Source: Pseudoxanthomonas winnipegensis (GTDB lineage: Bacteria > Pseudomonadota > Gammaproteobacteria > Xanthomonadales > Xanthomonadaceae). From it: a stretch of 64,000 nt of DNA. The translations under genes were made by a program, and so were the position numbers. A model generated the notes under the pieces. The model was given only the letters and a program-made list of their open reading frames with translations, had not been told where the DNA came from and made no database searches. The stretch is taken from contig NZ_SHMH01000001.1 of the NCBI RefSeq assembly GCF_004283755.1, positions 496,001-560,000 on the forward strand, given 5' to 3'. Positions 54,689-63,506 of the stretch are shown here, in pieces (the stretch's first letter is position 1; every line of letters begins with the position of its first letter).

Positions 54689-55800
54689 GCCCTGCGCCTC
54701 GCATCCTGGCGATCCATCAGGGCAGCGAACTGTATGGCTCGGACCGCAGCTTCGCCGCCGCGGTCCAGGCGCTGCGCGAGCGTCATCCGCAGGCGCGCAT
54801 CGAGGTCGTGCTCCCCGAGCCGGGCCCGCTGCAGTCGCTGCTTGAGCCCTGGGCCGATGCATGCCGCTTCGAACCGCGCGGCATCCTGCGCAAGATCGAG
54901 CTCAAGCGGCATCCGTTGAAGAGCCTGTCGGGCATCGTGGCGGCATGGCGGCGCTACCGGGCGTTAGCGGCCGAACACGATCTCTGCTACGTCAACACCA
55001 CCGTCTGCGTGTCCGCGATCCTGGCGCTGCGCGTCTGCGCCGGCGGCTATGTCCATGTGCGCGAGATCCCTGGCGCGGCCGCGCTGGTGCTGTTCCGCAC
55101 GCTGCTGCGCCTCTCCCGCGCGCAGGTGATCTACAACTCCTATGCCACCGCGCTGGCGTTCGGACTGCCCGGGCGGGTCATCCACAACGGCGTGGCGCCG
55201 ATCTCCGACGCGCCCCCTACCGTGCCGGGTGCGCATCGGCGCTGGCGGATCGCCATCATCGGCCGCATCAACACCTGGAAGGGCCAGCAGTTCGCCCTGG
55301 AGGCGCTGGCGCGACTGGCGTCGGCGCCGCAGATCGAGCTGCGCATCGTCGGCGACGTCTTCCCCGGCTACGAGCCCTTGCTCACCGCGCTGGATCAGAC
55401 GGCCGCCGACTGCCGCTTCCCGGTCGAACGGATCGGCTTCGTGCGCCAGCCTGGCCCGCATTTCGAATGGGCCGACTTCGTCCTGATTCCCTCGCTGCTG
55501 CCCGAGCCCTTCGGACGCGTCGCCATCGAGGCGTTCTCGATCGGCAGGCCGGTCATCGCCTCGGCCGGTGGTGGCCTGCAGGAAATCGTCGCCGACGGCG
55601 TCAACGGTTTTCTGTTCGCGCCCGGCAACGCGCAGGCGCTGGCGACGGCGGTCGAACGCGCGCTCGCGCTGGATGCCCAGGCCTACCAGGACATGGCGCT
55701 CGCCGCGCGCCGCGGCTACCAGCAGCGTTTCACGGTGGAAGGCTACCGCCGGGCGATCGGCGATGCGGTGCTGCCGTGCGCGCCCGCGGCGGCGTCATGA
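54685..55800 (+). CDS. Family-4 glycosyltransferase
   Basis: 371 residues from the ATG at 54685 that overlaps the previous stop (ATGA). GT-B fold: an N-terminal domain (ILAIHQGSELYGSDRSFAAAV), then VIHNGVAPIS, IAIIGRINTWKGQQFALEAL and the donor site EPFGRVAIEAFSIGRPVIASAGG with the E-x7-E pair. Cytoplasmic, acting in repeat-unit assembly. The next gene's ATG again overlaps its stop. Confidence 0.92.
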   Translation: MSPAPRILAIHQGSELYGSDRSFAAAVQALRERHPQARIEVVLPEPGPLQSLLEPWADACRFEPRGILRKIELKRHPLKSLSGIVAAWRRYRALAAEHDLCYVNTTVCVSAILALRVCAGGYVHVREIPGAAALVLFRTLLRLSRAQVIYNSYATALAFGLPGRVIHNGVAPISDAPPTVPGAHRRWRIAIIGRINTWKGQQFALEALARLASAPQIELRIVGDVFPGYEPLLTALDQTAADCRFPVERIGFVRQPGPHFEWADFVLIPSLLPEPFGRVAIEAFSIGRPVIASAGGGLQEIVADGVNGFLFAPGNAQALATAVERALALDAQAYQDMALAARRGYQQRFTVEGYRRAIGDAVLPCAPAAAS

Positions 55801-57347
55801 CCGCCTCGACGACGCCGGACCAGGCGCCGGGGCATCGCTTCGCGCGCCACCTGTCCTACAACATCGGCGGCCAGGTGATCCCGCTGGTGCTGGCCGCCGT
55901 CGCCGTGCCGATGCTGGTGCACCACATCGGCGTGGACCGCTTCGGCCTGCTCACCATCGCCTGGATGGTGGTGGGATATTTCAGCCTGTTCGATCTGGGC
56001 CTGGGCCGGGCGATGACGCGGCTGGTGGCCGAGCGACTCGGCCGTGGCCGCGCCGACCAGGTCGCGCAGGTGGTCACCTCCGGACTGTCGCTGATGAGCC
56101 TGCTCGGCGTGCTCGGCGGCGTGCTGCTGGCGGTCGCCTCGCCCTGGATGACCGATCTGCTGCGGGTGCCGGAGGCCTTGCGCGGCGAGACGCGCAACGC
56201 CTTTCTGCTGCTGGCCGCATCGGTGCCCGCGGTCGTGCTGTCCACCGGCCTGCGCGGCGTGCTGGAAGCGCATCATCGCTTCGGGGTGACCAATGCGATC
56301 CGCACCCCGGTCGGGCTGTGGACCTTCGGCGGTCCGCTGTGCGTGCTGCCCTTCACCGATCGTCTGGACTGGGTCGTGGCCACCCTGGTGCTGGGGCGCT
56401 ACATCGCCCTGCTGGCCTATGCGATCGCCACCGCGCGCGAAGTGGGCCGCCTGGCGCGCGCGCACGATGGCGATGCTTCCTGGCGGGAGCTGCTGCGCTT
56501 CGGCGGCTGGATGACCGTGTCCAACGTGATCTCGCCGCTGATGGTTTACATGGACCGCTTCTTCATCGGCGCCCTGCTCGGGACCTCGGCCGTGGCCTAC
56601 TACACCTCGCCCTACGAGGTGGTGTTCAAGCTCAACGTGGTCTCGGAGGGCCTGTTCGGCGTGCTGTTTCCGCTGATGGCCAACCGGTTCGCCGCCAGCC
56701 AGGCCGAGCCGGACCGCCTGTTCTCGCTCGGTGCGCGGATGATCGCCGCCGGGCTCTTCGTGCCGGTCGTGCTGATTGTGGCGCTGGCCGAACCCTTCCT
56801 CGGCCTGTGGCTGGGGCCCGACTTCGCACTGCGCAGCAGCGTGGTGATGCAGGTGCTGGCACTCGGCCTGCTGGTGAACGGCTTCTCCAAGGTCGCCTTC
56901 AACGCCATCCAGGCCCACGGCCGCGCCGATGTCACGGCCCGGCTGCACATGATCGAACTGCCGCTCTACGTCGTGGCGCTGATCGCGCTGACGCGGCAAT
57001 GGGGCATCGTCGGCGCGGCCCTGGCGTGGAGCCTGCGCATGGTGCTCGATGCGGCGTTGCTCGGTTGGATGAGCCGGCGCATGGCCGGCATCACCGGCCC
57101 CTGTCTGCGGCGCTGCGCCGTCCTGGCCCTGGCCACCTTGGCCCTGGCGATGACTCCTTTGCTGCTACCTGCGGGCAAGCCGCTGCTTCGCGCCGTCGCG
57201 GTACTGGCGCTGATCGCGATCGCCGCGGCTGCCTTCTGGCGCTGGCAGCTCGATGCGCAGGAACGCGGCCGCCTCCTCGGCCAGCTGCACCAGGCCTGCG
57301 CGCGGCCGCGCAGGCTGCTGCGTGGCCCGCGCGCCCAGGGCCGCTAG
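55797..57347 (+). CDS. Polysaccharide flippase (Wzx-type, MOP superfamily)
   Basis: 516 residues with about 13-14 membrane helices. N-terminus HLSYNIGGQVIPLVLAAVAVP, then FGLLTIAWMVVGYFSLFDLGLG and RAMTRLVAERLGRG, all typical of the Polysacc_synt family; a mid-protein GGWMTVSNVISPLMVYMDRFFIG matches the second repeat. It moves the lipid-linked repeat unit to the periplasm. It is the last gene of the plus-strand group and ends 25 bases from the convergent outer-membrane gene. The C-terminal tail is basic (RPRRLLRGPRAQGR). Confidence 0.94.
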   Translation: MTASTTPDQAPGHRFARHLSYNIGGQVIPLVLAAVAVPMLVHHIGVDRFGLLTIAWMVVGYFSLFDLGLGRAMTRLVAERLGRGRADQVAQVVTSGLSLMSLLGVLGGVLLAVASPWMTDLLRVPEALRGETRNAFLLLAASVPAVVLSTGLRGVLEAHHRFGVTNAIRTPVGLWTFGGPLCVLPFTDRLDWVVATLVLGRYIALLAYAIATAREVGRLARAHDGDASWRELLRFGGWMTVSNVISPLMVYMDRFFIGALLGTSAVAYYTSPYEVVFKLNVVSEGLFGVLFPLMANRFAASQAEPDRLFSLGARMIAAGLFVPVVLIVALAEPFLGLWLGPDFALRSSVVMQVLALGLLVNGFSKVAFNAIQAHGRADVTARLHMIELPLYVVALIALTRQWGIVGAALAWSLRMVLDAALLGWMSRRMAGITGPCLRRCAVLALATLALAMTPLLLPAGKPLLRAVAVLALIAIAAAAFWRWQLDAQERGRLLGQLHQACARPRRLLRGPRAQGR

Positions 57348-57371
57348 CGCCCTGGGCCACGCACGCCGGGA

Positions 57372-57899
57372 TCAGCGAAACGGCATCACCACGCCGACCG
57401 ACAGCATCGGGTCGGTCAGACTCGCACGCGAGCCGGAGCTTTCATGGCGCTGGTAGCGCGCTTCGATGCGCAACCGGAACCGCTGGCCGAGCGCCGTCTC
57501 GATGCCCAACCCCGCGCGCATCATCACCCCGCCTCGGCTGGCCTCGCGCGGCAGCCCACCCTCATAGGCATAGCCCAAGCCCGCCGTCACATAAGGCGCG
57601 ATCTTCGCGTCGCGATCGAAGAAGTACAGCGCGTCGGCGGCCACCACCGCCATGTCGTCCTTCGCGTCCAGGTCGGCCAGCTGCACGCTGGCCTCCAGGT
57701 TCCAGTGCGCACCCGCGGTGGTGCCGACCAGCGCCTCGCCCGCCACACCGGCGCGATCGGTGCGAATGGCGTCGTTGTGCACGTAGGCCAGCTTGGCGCC
57801 GGCATACCAGTCCCGATCGGAGGTTTGCGCCTTGAGCGCCGTCGCCGGCAGCCCGCATCCACACGCCGCCACGACGGCGCAGAGCAGTTTGGTCTTCAT
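57372..57899 (-). CDS. Outer-membrane beta-barrel protein (OmpA/OmpW-like size)
   Basis: 175 residues from the ATG at 57897-57899, with GGGGA five bases upstream. Signal peptide MKTKLLCAVVAACGCGLPATALKA. Mature part of about eight strands (WYAGAKLAYVHND, HWNLEASVQLADLD, IAPYVTAGLGYAYEGG, RFRLRIEARYQRHES) ending in VVMPFR; the last aromatic residue is a Phe at the penultimate position. Similar to small 'outer membrane protein beta-barrel' proteins of unknown role. It is convergent with the flippase and stands alone; 214 bases with no gene lie upstream. Confidence 0.78.
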   Translation of the reverse strand: MKTKLLCAVVAACGCGLPATALKAQTSDRDWYAGAKLAYVHNDAIRTDRAGVAGEALVGTTAGAHWNLEASVQLADLDAKDDMAVVAADALYFFDRDAKIAPYVTAGLGYAYEGGLPREASRGGVMMRAGLGIETALGQRFRLRIEARYQRHESSGSRASLTDPMLSVGVVMPFR

Positions 57900-58113
57900 C
57901 ATGTCCCCAGTGAGATCGTCGGCGAGCTCCGCCGGCGCCAGGCGCGCCGAGTCGACGCCAGCCTGGCCGTGGGGAGCCAAGCGCCGACATTAGTCAGGCG
58001 CGCGGCCGAGCTCTCGCCGTTTGCAGGGCGCATCCCGCCATTTCGATGACCCGCGCAAGCGGGCTCGCGAAGCCGGCACGCACGCGCCGGCGGGGCCCAT
58101 CAGGCGGCGCGCG

Positions 58114-58968
58114 CTAGGAGCGCGGGCGAGCCGCCAGCGCCAGGCGGAGCAGCGCGTGCCCGGCGATCATGGCCCACACCGCCACCCGCACCGGCCACGA
58201 GCGCCGCGGGGCCTCGAAGCGGCGGAAATAGCGCCACAGCCCGCGATGCTTGTGCCACTCGACGAACAGCGGCCGCGAGCGGCTGGACACGCCGCGCACG
58301 TGCAGCACCTGCACATCGTTGGCCACCGCCACCGTGGCGCCGGCCTCGCGCGCGCGCCGGCACAGGTCCAGGTCCTCGGCATGCAGGCGATAGCCTTCGT
58401 CCAGGCCGCCCAGCGCATCGAACAGCGTGCGCGGCATCAGCATCAGCGCGCCGGAAATGGCCTGCACCGGCTGCACCGCCTGCGCGGCGTCCATCGGCAC
58501 GCCCAGCTGCGCGCCGCGTGCGGGACTGCGCAGCATCTGCGCGAAATCCGGATCGCGCCGCCGCGCGGCGGCGTCGCGCACGCCGTCTTCGCCGACCAGG
58601 TCGGCGCCGAGCAGCGCGTTGCCCAGCGCCTGCGCATGGGCGCGCAGGCGCACCAGCGTGTCGGCCTCGACCATCAGATCGGGATTGACGAAGGCCAGCC
58701 AGGGCGCGTCCGAATCGCGCGCGCCCTGATTGCAGCCGACCGAGAAGCCGGGGTTGTCGGGGTTGCCGATGAAGTGCACGCGCGGATCGCGCGCGGCGTG
58801 GCGCTGGACGATCTCAAGCGTACCGTCGTCGGAGGCGTTGTCGGCCACGCGGATCTGCACGACATCGCGCGCCGCGCGCAGCCGCGTCAGGCAGGCCTCG
58901 ATGGTCGAGGCGCTGCGGTGGGTCACCACGATGGCGGCGATGCCGCCGGCGTCAGCCGAAGAGTTCAC
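58114..58968 (-). CDS. Family-2 glycosyltransferase
   Basis: 284 residues from a GTG at 58966-58968. GT-A fold with IAAIVVTHRSASTIEACL, IRVADNASDDGTLEIV, NPGFSVGCNQGA and the metal site FVNPDLMVEADTL; LHAEDLDLCRRAREAG is the acidic C-terminal motif. Related to rhamnosyltransferase-like WbbL proteins. It overlaps the upstream gene by 17 bases and is last in the chain xpsL-M-N-D-GT-GT. The target may be an envelope glycan; it is not obviously part of the Wzx/Wzy island. Confidence 0.9.
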   Translation of the reverse strand: MNSSADAGGIAAIVVTHRSASTIEACLTRLRAARDVVQIRVADNASDDGTLEIVQRHAARDPRVHFIGNPDNPGFSVGCNQGARDSDAPWLAFVNPDLMVEADTLVRLRAHAQALGNALLGADLVGEDGVRDAAARRRDPDFAQMLRSPARGAQLGVPMDAAQAVQPVQAISGALMLMPRTLFDALGGLDEGYRLHAEDLDLCRRAREAGATVAVANDVQVLHVRGVSSRSRPLFVEWHKHRGLWRYFRRFEAPRRSWPVRVAVWAMIAGHALLRLALAARPRS

Positions 58969-59797
58969 GTTGTTCCGTGGATCCCGCCTGCGCGTAGCAG
59001 GCCTCCAGGCGCTCGCGCAGGGCGCGCAGCGGATCGTCCATCAGGAAGCGGGCCACGCGCGGATTCCAGTCGGGCCAGCGCCCGGCCAGCGCGTCCATGT
59101 CGCCCTCGTCCGGGCCGCCCTCGCCGCCGCGCGCGACGAAGGCCGTCTCGCACAGCACGTTGCGCCAGCCCAGCCCGGACAGGCGCAGCGACAGGTCGAT
59201 CAGGGCGGCATACCAGCTGCGATAGCTGTCCAGGTCCAGCCCGCCGGCGCGCGCACGCGCGCGGCCGCGCAGGGCCACCGCATGGCTGACCGCCGCCGGC
59301 AGTTCGGGATAGGTCGCCGGTAGCGCGGCGCAGGCGCGCGCGGTGCGCTGCGGGTCGACCGGCGGCGGGGCGATCTCGCCCACGCGCGGCCAGGCGGCGG
59401 CCTCGCCGGCGTTGCACCACGGCGTGGCGGTGGCGATGGAGGCGTCGCCGGCCAGGCAGGCGGCGAGCTGGTTCAGCCAGCCCGGCAGCGGCTGGGCGTC
59501 GGGCGAGAGCACCACCACGTCCAGCCCGGCGCAGGCGCGCAGCATTTCGTCCAGATGCGCGACCTCGCCGAGCGGGTACGGGCGGCGGGTGTAGTCGGCC
59601 TTCAGGCGCGTGCGCGCCAGCCAGCGCTCGATCAGCGCCAGCCCGCGCGGGCCGGCCTGGGCGTTGTCGGCCAGCCAGACCTGCGTGCCCGCCGGCGTGC
59701 CGTCCTCCAGCGCGCCCAGGCAGGCGTCCAGCGCCTGGTCGTCCACGCCGACCGGCAGCAGCACGATCGGCAGGGGTGCGGCGTCGTGCGGGCTCAC
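58952..59797 (-). CDS. Glycosyltransferase-like protein, degenerate family-2 fold
   Basis: 281 residues from a GTG at 59795-59797 that overlaps the xpsD stop (GTGA). The layout follows GT-A: IVLLPVGVDDQALDACLGAL, VWLADNAQAGPRGLALI, EMLRACAGLDVVVLSPDAQPLPGWLNQLA, and a C-terminal LDLDSYRSWYAALIDLSLRL. The metal-binding D-x-D is D-A-Q here, so activity is uncertain. Translational coupling to the secretin is striking. It overlaps the following glycosyltransferase gene by 17 bases. Confidence 0.68.
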   Translation of the reverse strand: MSPHDAAPLPIVLLPVGVDDQALDACLGALEDGTPAGTQVWLADNAQAGPRGLALIERWLARTRLKADYTRRPYPLGEVAHLDEMLRACAGLDVVVLSPDAQPLPGWLNQLAACLAGDASIATATPWCNAGEAAAWPRVGEIAPPPVDPQRTARACAALPATYPELPAAVSHAVALRGRARARAGGLDLDSYRSWYAALIDLSLRLSGLGWRNVLCETAFVARGGEGGPDEGDMDALAGRWPDWNPRVARFLMDDPLRALRERLEACYAQAGSTEQRELFG

Positions 59798-62016
59798 TTG
59801 CCCTTCGGCGGGTGCAGCGGTTCCATGGCGCGGAACTTCTGGCTGTATTCGTCGGTGAGGTTCCGCGCTTCGGCCGGGTTGCGCACGATGGTCGGGGTGA
59901 TCAGGACGATGACTTCGCTGCGGTTGGTGTCCTGGGTCTTCTGCCCAAACAGCGAACCCAACACCGGGATACGACTCAGATACGGCACACCGGAAGAGCC
60001 GGCCTTGACAGAATCGGTAATCAGGCCGGCCAACATGATGGTCTGACCGCTCTGCACGGCCGCCTCGGTCTTCACGAAGCGGGTGTTGATCGGCACGTTG
60101 CAGGCGCTGACGCTGGCATCGCAGTTGGCAGGCGAGGCGCCGGGCGAGCTGACCTCCTGCGCGATCTCCATGAACACCGTGCCGTCCTTGGTCACGCGCG
60201 GGCGGACCTTGAGGATCACGCCGGTATCCAGATACTGCACCTGGCTATAGGTCTGCGAGTTCAGACCGGTGTTGACCGAATAGGAATTGACCGGAATCTG
60301 CTCGCCGACCTTCAGCTCGGCCTGGGCGTTGTTGCGCACGAACACGGAAGGAGTCTGCAGCAGGCGCAGGTCGGTGACGGTGTCCAGGGCGCTCAGCACA
60401 GCGGCGGCATTGTTGCCGAGGAAAGTCCAGGTCAATCCGGCGCCGGATGTGATGCTGCGGCCCCAGACGTTGCCGGTCAGGCTAGTGGGATCCGGCTGCA
60501 GTCCCTGCTGCTCGAAATACCAGTTCACGCCGTACTTCAGCTGGCCTGTCAGCGCCACCTCGGCCACCTGCGCCTCGATATGCACCTGCATGGGCATCAC
60601 GTCCAGCTTCTCGATCACGTCCTTGATCGAACGCCAGGCGTTGCCGTTGGCGCGCACCAGCAGCGAGTTGGTCTCCTCCACCGCGGCCACGCCGACCTTG
60701 CTGCCCTCCACTTCCAGGATGACGTTGCCGTTGCCTTCCTGGCGCGCATTGAGCGACACATCGCCCGAGCCCGAGCCGCTGCGTCCGCTGCTACCGCCCA
60801 GCCCCGAGCCGCTGCCGAAACCGCTCGATCCATCGTCGCTGCGGCTGCCGTCCTGGTTGCCGCCGAACTGCAGCGTGCTGCCGCTGCCGTCCATGCCGCT
60901 GGAGGTTAGCGAGGTGCCGATCGCGCCCGGCGCCAGCGAGCTGGTGGAACCGCCGCCGCGCCCGCTGCCGCCGCCGAAGACCTCGGACAGGCGCTGGGCC
61001 AGGTCGCGCGCCTTGATGTACTTGAGCTCGTAGGAGAACAGGCGCGGGGTGTCGCCGGCGTTGTCGATGCGTTCGAGCCAGTCGCGGATCTGATCCAGGT
61101 AGGCCGCCTGCGGGGTGATCACCATCACCGCATTGGCGCCCTCCAGCGGCATGAAGCGGAACATGCCGGCGCTGGGCGTCTTGCTGTTCTCGCCGAACAC
61201 CTTCTCCAGATCGGCCACGACCTTGCTCGCCTGGCCGGTCTCCAGCGGGAACACGCCCACCGACATGCCCGAGAGCCAGTCCACGTCGAAGATCTGCACC
61301 GTGCGCAGGTAGTTCTCCAGCTCGGTGCGCGAGCCGCTCAGGGTGATCAGGTTGCGGGTGGGGTCGGTGGCGATGACCGCGTTGGGCCGCGCATACGGCT
61401 CCAGGATCTTCTTCATCTCGTTGGCCGCGATGAAGCGCAGCGGCACCACGCGCACCTCGTAGCCGCGCGCGTTGCCCGCATCGCCCGAGCGCGGCGCCAC
61501 GGTGCCGGCCAGCGCCTGGTCGGCCGGGACGATGTTGTAGCGGCCGTCGCTGTAGACCATGCGCGCGTTGTTCCAGCCCAGCACCTGTTCCAGCAGCGAC
61601 AGCGCCTGCGCCGGCGACACCGCGCGCGGCGTGGCCAGGGTCACCGTGCCCTGCACGCCGGGCGCGATGACGTAGTTCTGGCCCAGCATGTCGCCCAGGA
61701 TCGCCTTGACCACCGCCTGCAGCGACTCGCCCTCGAAGTTGAACATCGCCCCGCCGCCGGTGGCCCCGCGCAAGGCCGGCGGCGGCGCGGCGGCGGCGCT
61801 GCGGTTGATCACCTGGCCGGTGCCGCGCCGGATCTGCGCCTGCGGTCCGGTCTGCGGCTCCTCGGGCGAGGTCATGGGCGAGGTCTGCGCCGCGCCGGCG
61901 GTCGCGCCCGGGTTGGCCAGGTTGCCCTGGCGCTGCACGTTCGGCACCGGCGCGGTGGCGCAGCCGGCCAGCAGGCCGAGCAGGAGACTGAGCGGGAGGA
62001 CGAAGCGTGACGTCAT
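59794..62016 (-). CDS. xpsD: Type II secretion secretin XpsD/GspD
   Basis: 740 residues. Lipoprotein signal MTSRFVLPLSLLLGLLAGC, then N0 (FNFEGESLQAVVKAILGDM), N1-N3 ring domains (VRVVPLRFIAANEMKKILEP; FRFMPLEGANAVMVITP) and the secretin core (QVHIEAQVAEVALTGQLKYG; VPYLSRIPVLGSLFGQKTQ). An ~80-residue Gly/Ser-rich insert in N3 (coding bases ~60740-60980) is typical of Xanthomonad XpsD. It forms the outer-membrane gate for folded exoenzymes. It lies 46 bases after xpsN, and its stop overlaps the next gene. Confidence 0.96.
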   Translation of the reverse strand: MTSRFVLPLSLLLGLLAGCATAPVPNVQRQGNLANPGATAGAAQTSPMTSPEEPQTGPQAQIRRGTGQVINRSAAAAPPPALRGATGGGAMFNFEGESLQAVVKAILGDMLGQNYVIAPGVQGTVTLATPRAVSPAQALSLLEQVLGWNNARMVYSDGRYNIVPADQALAGTVAPRSGDAGNARGYEVRVVPLRFIAANEMKKILEPYARPNAVIATDPTRNLITLSGSRTELENYLRTVQIFDVDWLSGMSVGVFPLETGQASKVVADLEKVFGENSKTPSAGMFRFMPLEGANAVMVITPQAAYLDQIRDWLERIDNAGDTPRLFSYELKYIKARDLAQRLSEVFGGGSGRGGGSTSSLAPGAIGTSLTSSGMDGSGSTLQFGGNQDGSRSDDGSSGFGSGSGLGGSSGRSGSGSGDVSLNARQEGNGNVILEVEGSKVGVAAVEETNSLLVRANGNAWRSIKDVIEKLDVMPMQVHIEAQVAEVALTGQLKYGVNWYFEQQGLQPDPTSLTGNVWGRSITSGAGLTWTFLGNNAAAVLSALDTVTDLRLLQTPSVFVRNNAQAELKVGEQIPVNSYSVNTGLNSQTYSQVQYLDTGVILKVRPRVTKDGTVFMEIAQEVSSPGASPANCDASVSACNVPINTRFVKTEAAVQSGQTIMLAGLITDSVKAGSSGVPYLSRIPVLGSLFGQKTQDTNRSEVIVLITPTIVRNPAEARNLTDEYSQKFRAMEPLHPPKGK

Positions 62017-62062
62017 GTCTGCACTCTATGGATCGTTCGATGCGATGGACAGGGGCAAGGCG

Positions 62063-62881
62063 CTAGTTGCCGGTCGGCGCGCCGGCGCCCTGCTCGCGCA
62101 GCTGGCGGCGGCGGGCTTCGATGCGTTCGCGGATGGCCTGCATCTGCTGTTCGGGGGTGACCGGCGCCTCGGCCGGCGCCTGCTGGGCCGGGCTGCCGGC
62201 CGCGGCATTGGCGCTGGCGCCGGCCTGTGCAGCGTTGCGGGCCTGGTTCTGCGCCTGCGTGGGCGCTGTCGGCGGCGGTGGCACCGGCGAGCTGCGCGGC
62301 GCCTGCCCAGCCTGCATGCCGGCCGGCGGCGGCCGGCCGCCGGAGGACAGCGCCGTCGGCGGCTGCCCGCCCTGGCCGTCGAACACGCGCAGGGCCAGCG
62401 TGCGCTGGCCTTCGGGGCCGTCGAACACTGCCTGCCGCGGCGCCAGCTCGGTCAGGTGCCAGGCCGGCGCCTCGGCCGGCGCCTCGCCCACCCGGACCCG
62501 CACCGCCGAGGCCGGGCCGCCGTCGCCGGGCTTCTGCAGGATCGCCAGCCGCACCGTCGGGGTGATCAGCACGCTGGTCAGCACGTAGTCGAAGCTGGTC
62601 TTGGCGGCGGCCTCGCCCTGCCCCTCGAGGAAGAAGGGATGCGGCTGCCGGTCCGGCGCGAACACCGGGCGCTGGCCGATGGCCGCGTACTGGTCGGCCG
62701 GCCCCAGGCGCTCGGGCGCCTGCGGCGGCAGCGCGGGCAGGCGCTGCACCAGTGCCGGATCGTCGGCCAGGGGCGCGATCGCCCGGCCCATGCCGGCCAG
62801 CGCCAGCACCCAGGCCAGCAGCGCCCAGCCGGCGATCACCAGCAGCAGCCAGGTGCGCGCACCCAAGGTGTCACTGCGCAC
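62063..62881 (-). CDS. xpsN: Type II secretion protein XpsN (GspC-like)
   Basis: 272 residues from a GTG at 62879-62881, five bases after GGGAGG; a GTG two codons earlier is possible. One membrane helix (~9-30, WLLLVIAGWALLAWVLALAG), then a periplasmic HR-like domain (QYAAIGQRPVFAPDRQPHPFF; VLTSVLITPTVRLAILQKPG), a Pro/Gln/Ala-rich stretch and a C-terminal coiled coil (EQQMQAIRERIEARRRQLREQ). In Xanthomonas XpsN links the XpsL-M pair to the secretin. It overlaps xpsM by 11 bases. Confidence 0.88.
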   Translation of the reverse strand: MRSDTLGARTWLLLVIAGWALLAWVLALAGMGRAIAPLADDPALVQRLPALPPQAPERLGPADQYAAIGQRPVFAPDRQPHPFFLEGQGEAAAKTSFDYVLTSVLITPTVRLAILQKPGDGGPASAVRVRVGEAPAEAPAWHLTELAPRQAVFDGPEGQRTLALRVFDGQGGQPPTALSSGGRPPPAGMQAGQAPRSSPVPPPPTAPTQAQNQARNAAQAGASANAAAGSPAQQAPAEAPVTPEQQMQAIRERIEARRRQLREQGAGAPTGN

Positions 62882-63506
62882 GCACACCTCCCGCCACGGG
62901 CGCCGCGGCTTGCGCGGCCGGCTTGAGGTAGCCGTACAGGTCGAAGCTGACATTGAGCCCGGCGTTCTGATCCTCCGCGCCGGGCGCGCGCAGGTTGAAG
63001 GTCTGCGCCAGGATGTTGAGGTTGTCCACGAACAGGCGCGGGCTGCCCGATTCCAGCGCGTGCAGCACCGCGGCGGTCTGGTCCACGCCGCAGCGCAGGG
63101 TGACCTGCACGGTGACCCGGGTGAAGCGCTCGGTGCCCTGCTGCGGGACCGGCGAGCGGTTGGTGATCGCGCAGCTGCGGTTGCCCGGGCTGGCCTGGGC
63201 CACGACCGTCTCCAGGCGCTGGGTCAGCGCGGCGGTGGCCAGCTCGGCGGTGGGTTCGGCCAGGAAGCCGGGGCGGTTGCCCAGCGCGGCCTGCGCGGCG
63301 GCGAGCTGACGGGCGACCAGCGGGCGCTGGGCCAGTTGGGTGCGCACGCGCAGCTCGCGCTCGCGCGCCGCGTCGATGCGCGCATCGAGCGCGCGCATCG
63401 GCACGGTCCACCACGGATGCACCAGCACCAGATAGGCCAGCGCCAGCGCGGCCAGCAGCAGTCCCAGGGCCAGCCAGCGGTCCTGGCGTTCACTCCTGGC
63501 GCGCAT
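62871..63506 (-). CDS. xpsM: Type II secretion protein XpsM (GspM)
   Basis: 211 residues. Short cytoplasmic start, one membrane helix (LALGLLLAALALAYLVLVHP), a coiled coil (ARIDAARERELRVRTQLAQRPLVARQLAAA) and a ferredoxin-like domain (FTRVTVQVTLRCGVDQTAAVLHALESGSPRLFVDNLNI, in shorter blocks), the GspM/PilO plan. It is the inner-membrane platform partner of XpsL. Two cysteines (CAI, RCG) may pair. It overlaps xpsL by 17 bases and xpsN by 11. Confidence 0.92.
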   Translation of the reverse strand: MRARSERQDRWLALGLLLAALALAYLVLVHPWWTVPMRALDARIDAARERELRVRTQLAQRPLVARQLAAAQAALGNRPGFLAEPTAELATAALTQRLETVVAQASPGNRSCAITNRSPVPQQGTERFTRVTVQVTLRCGVDQTAAVLHALESGSPRLFVDNLNILAQTFNLRAPGAEDQNAGLNVSFDLYGYLKPAAQAAAPVAGGVRAQ

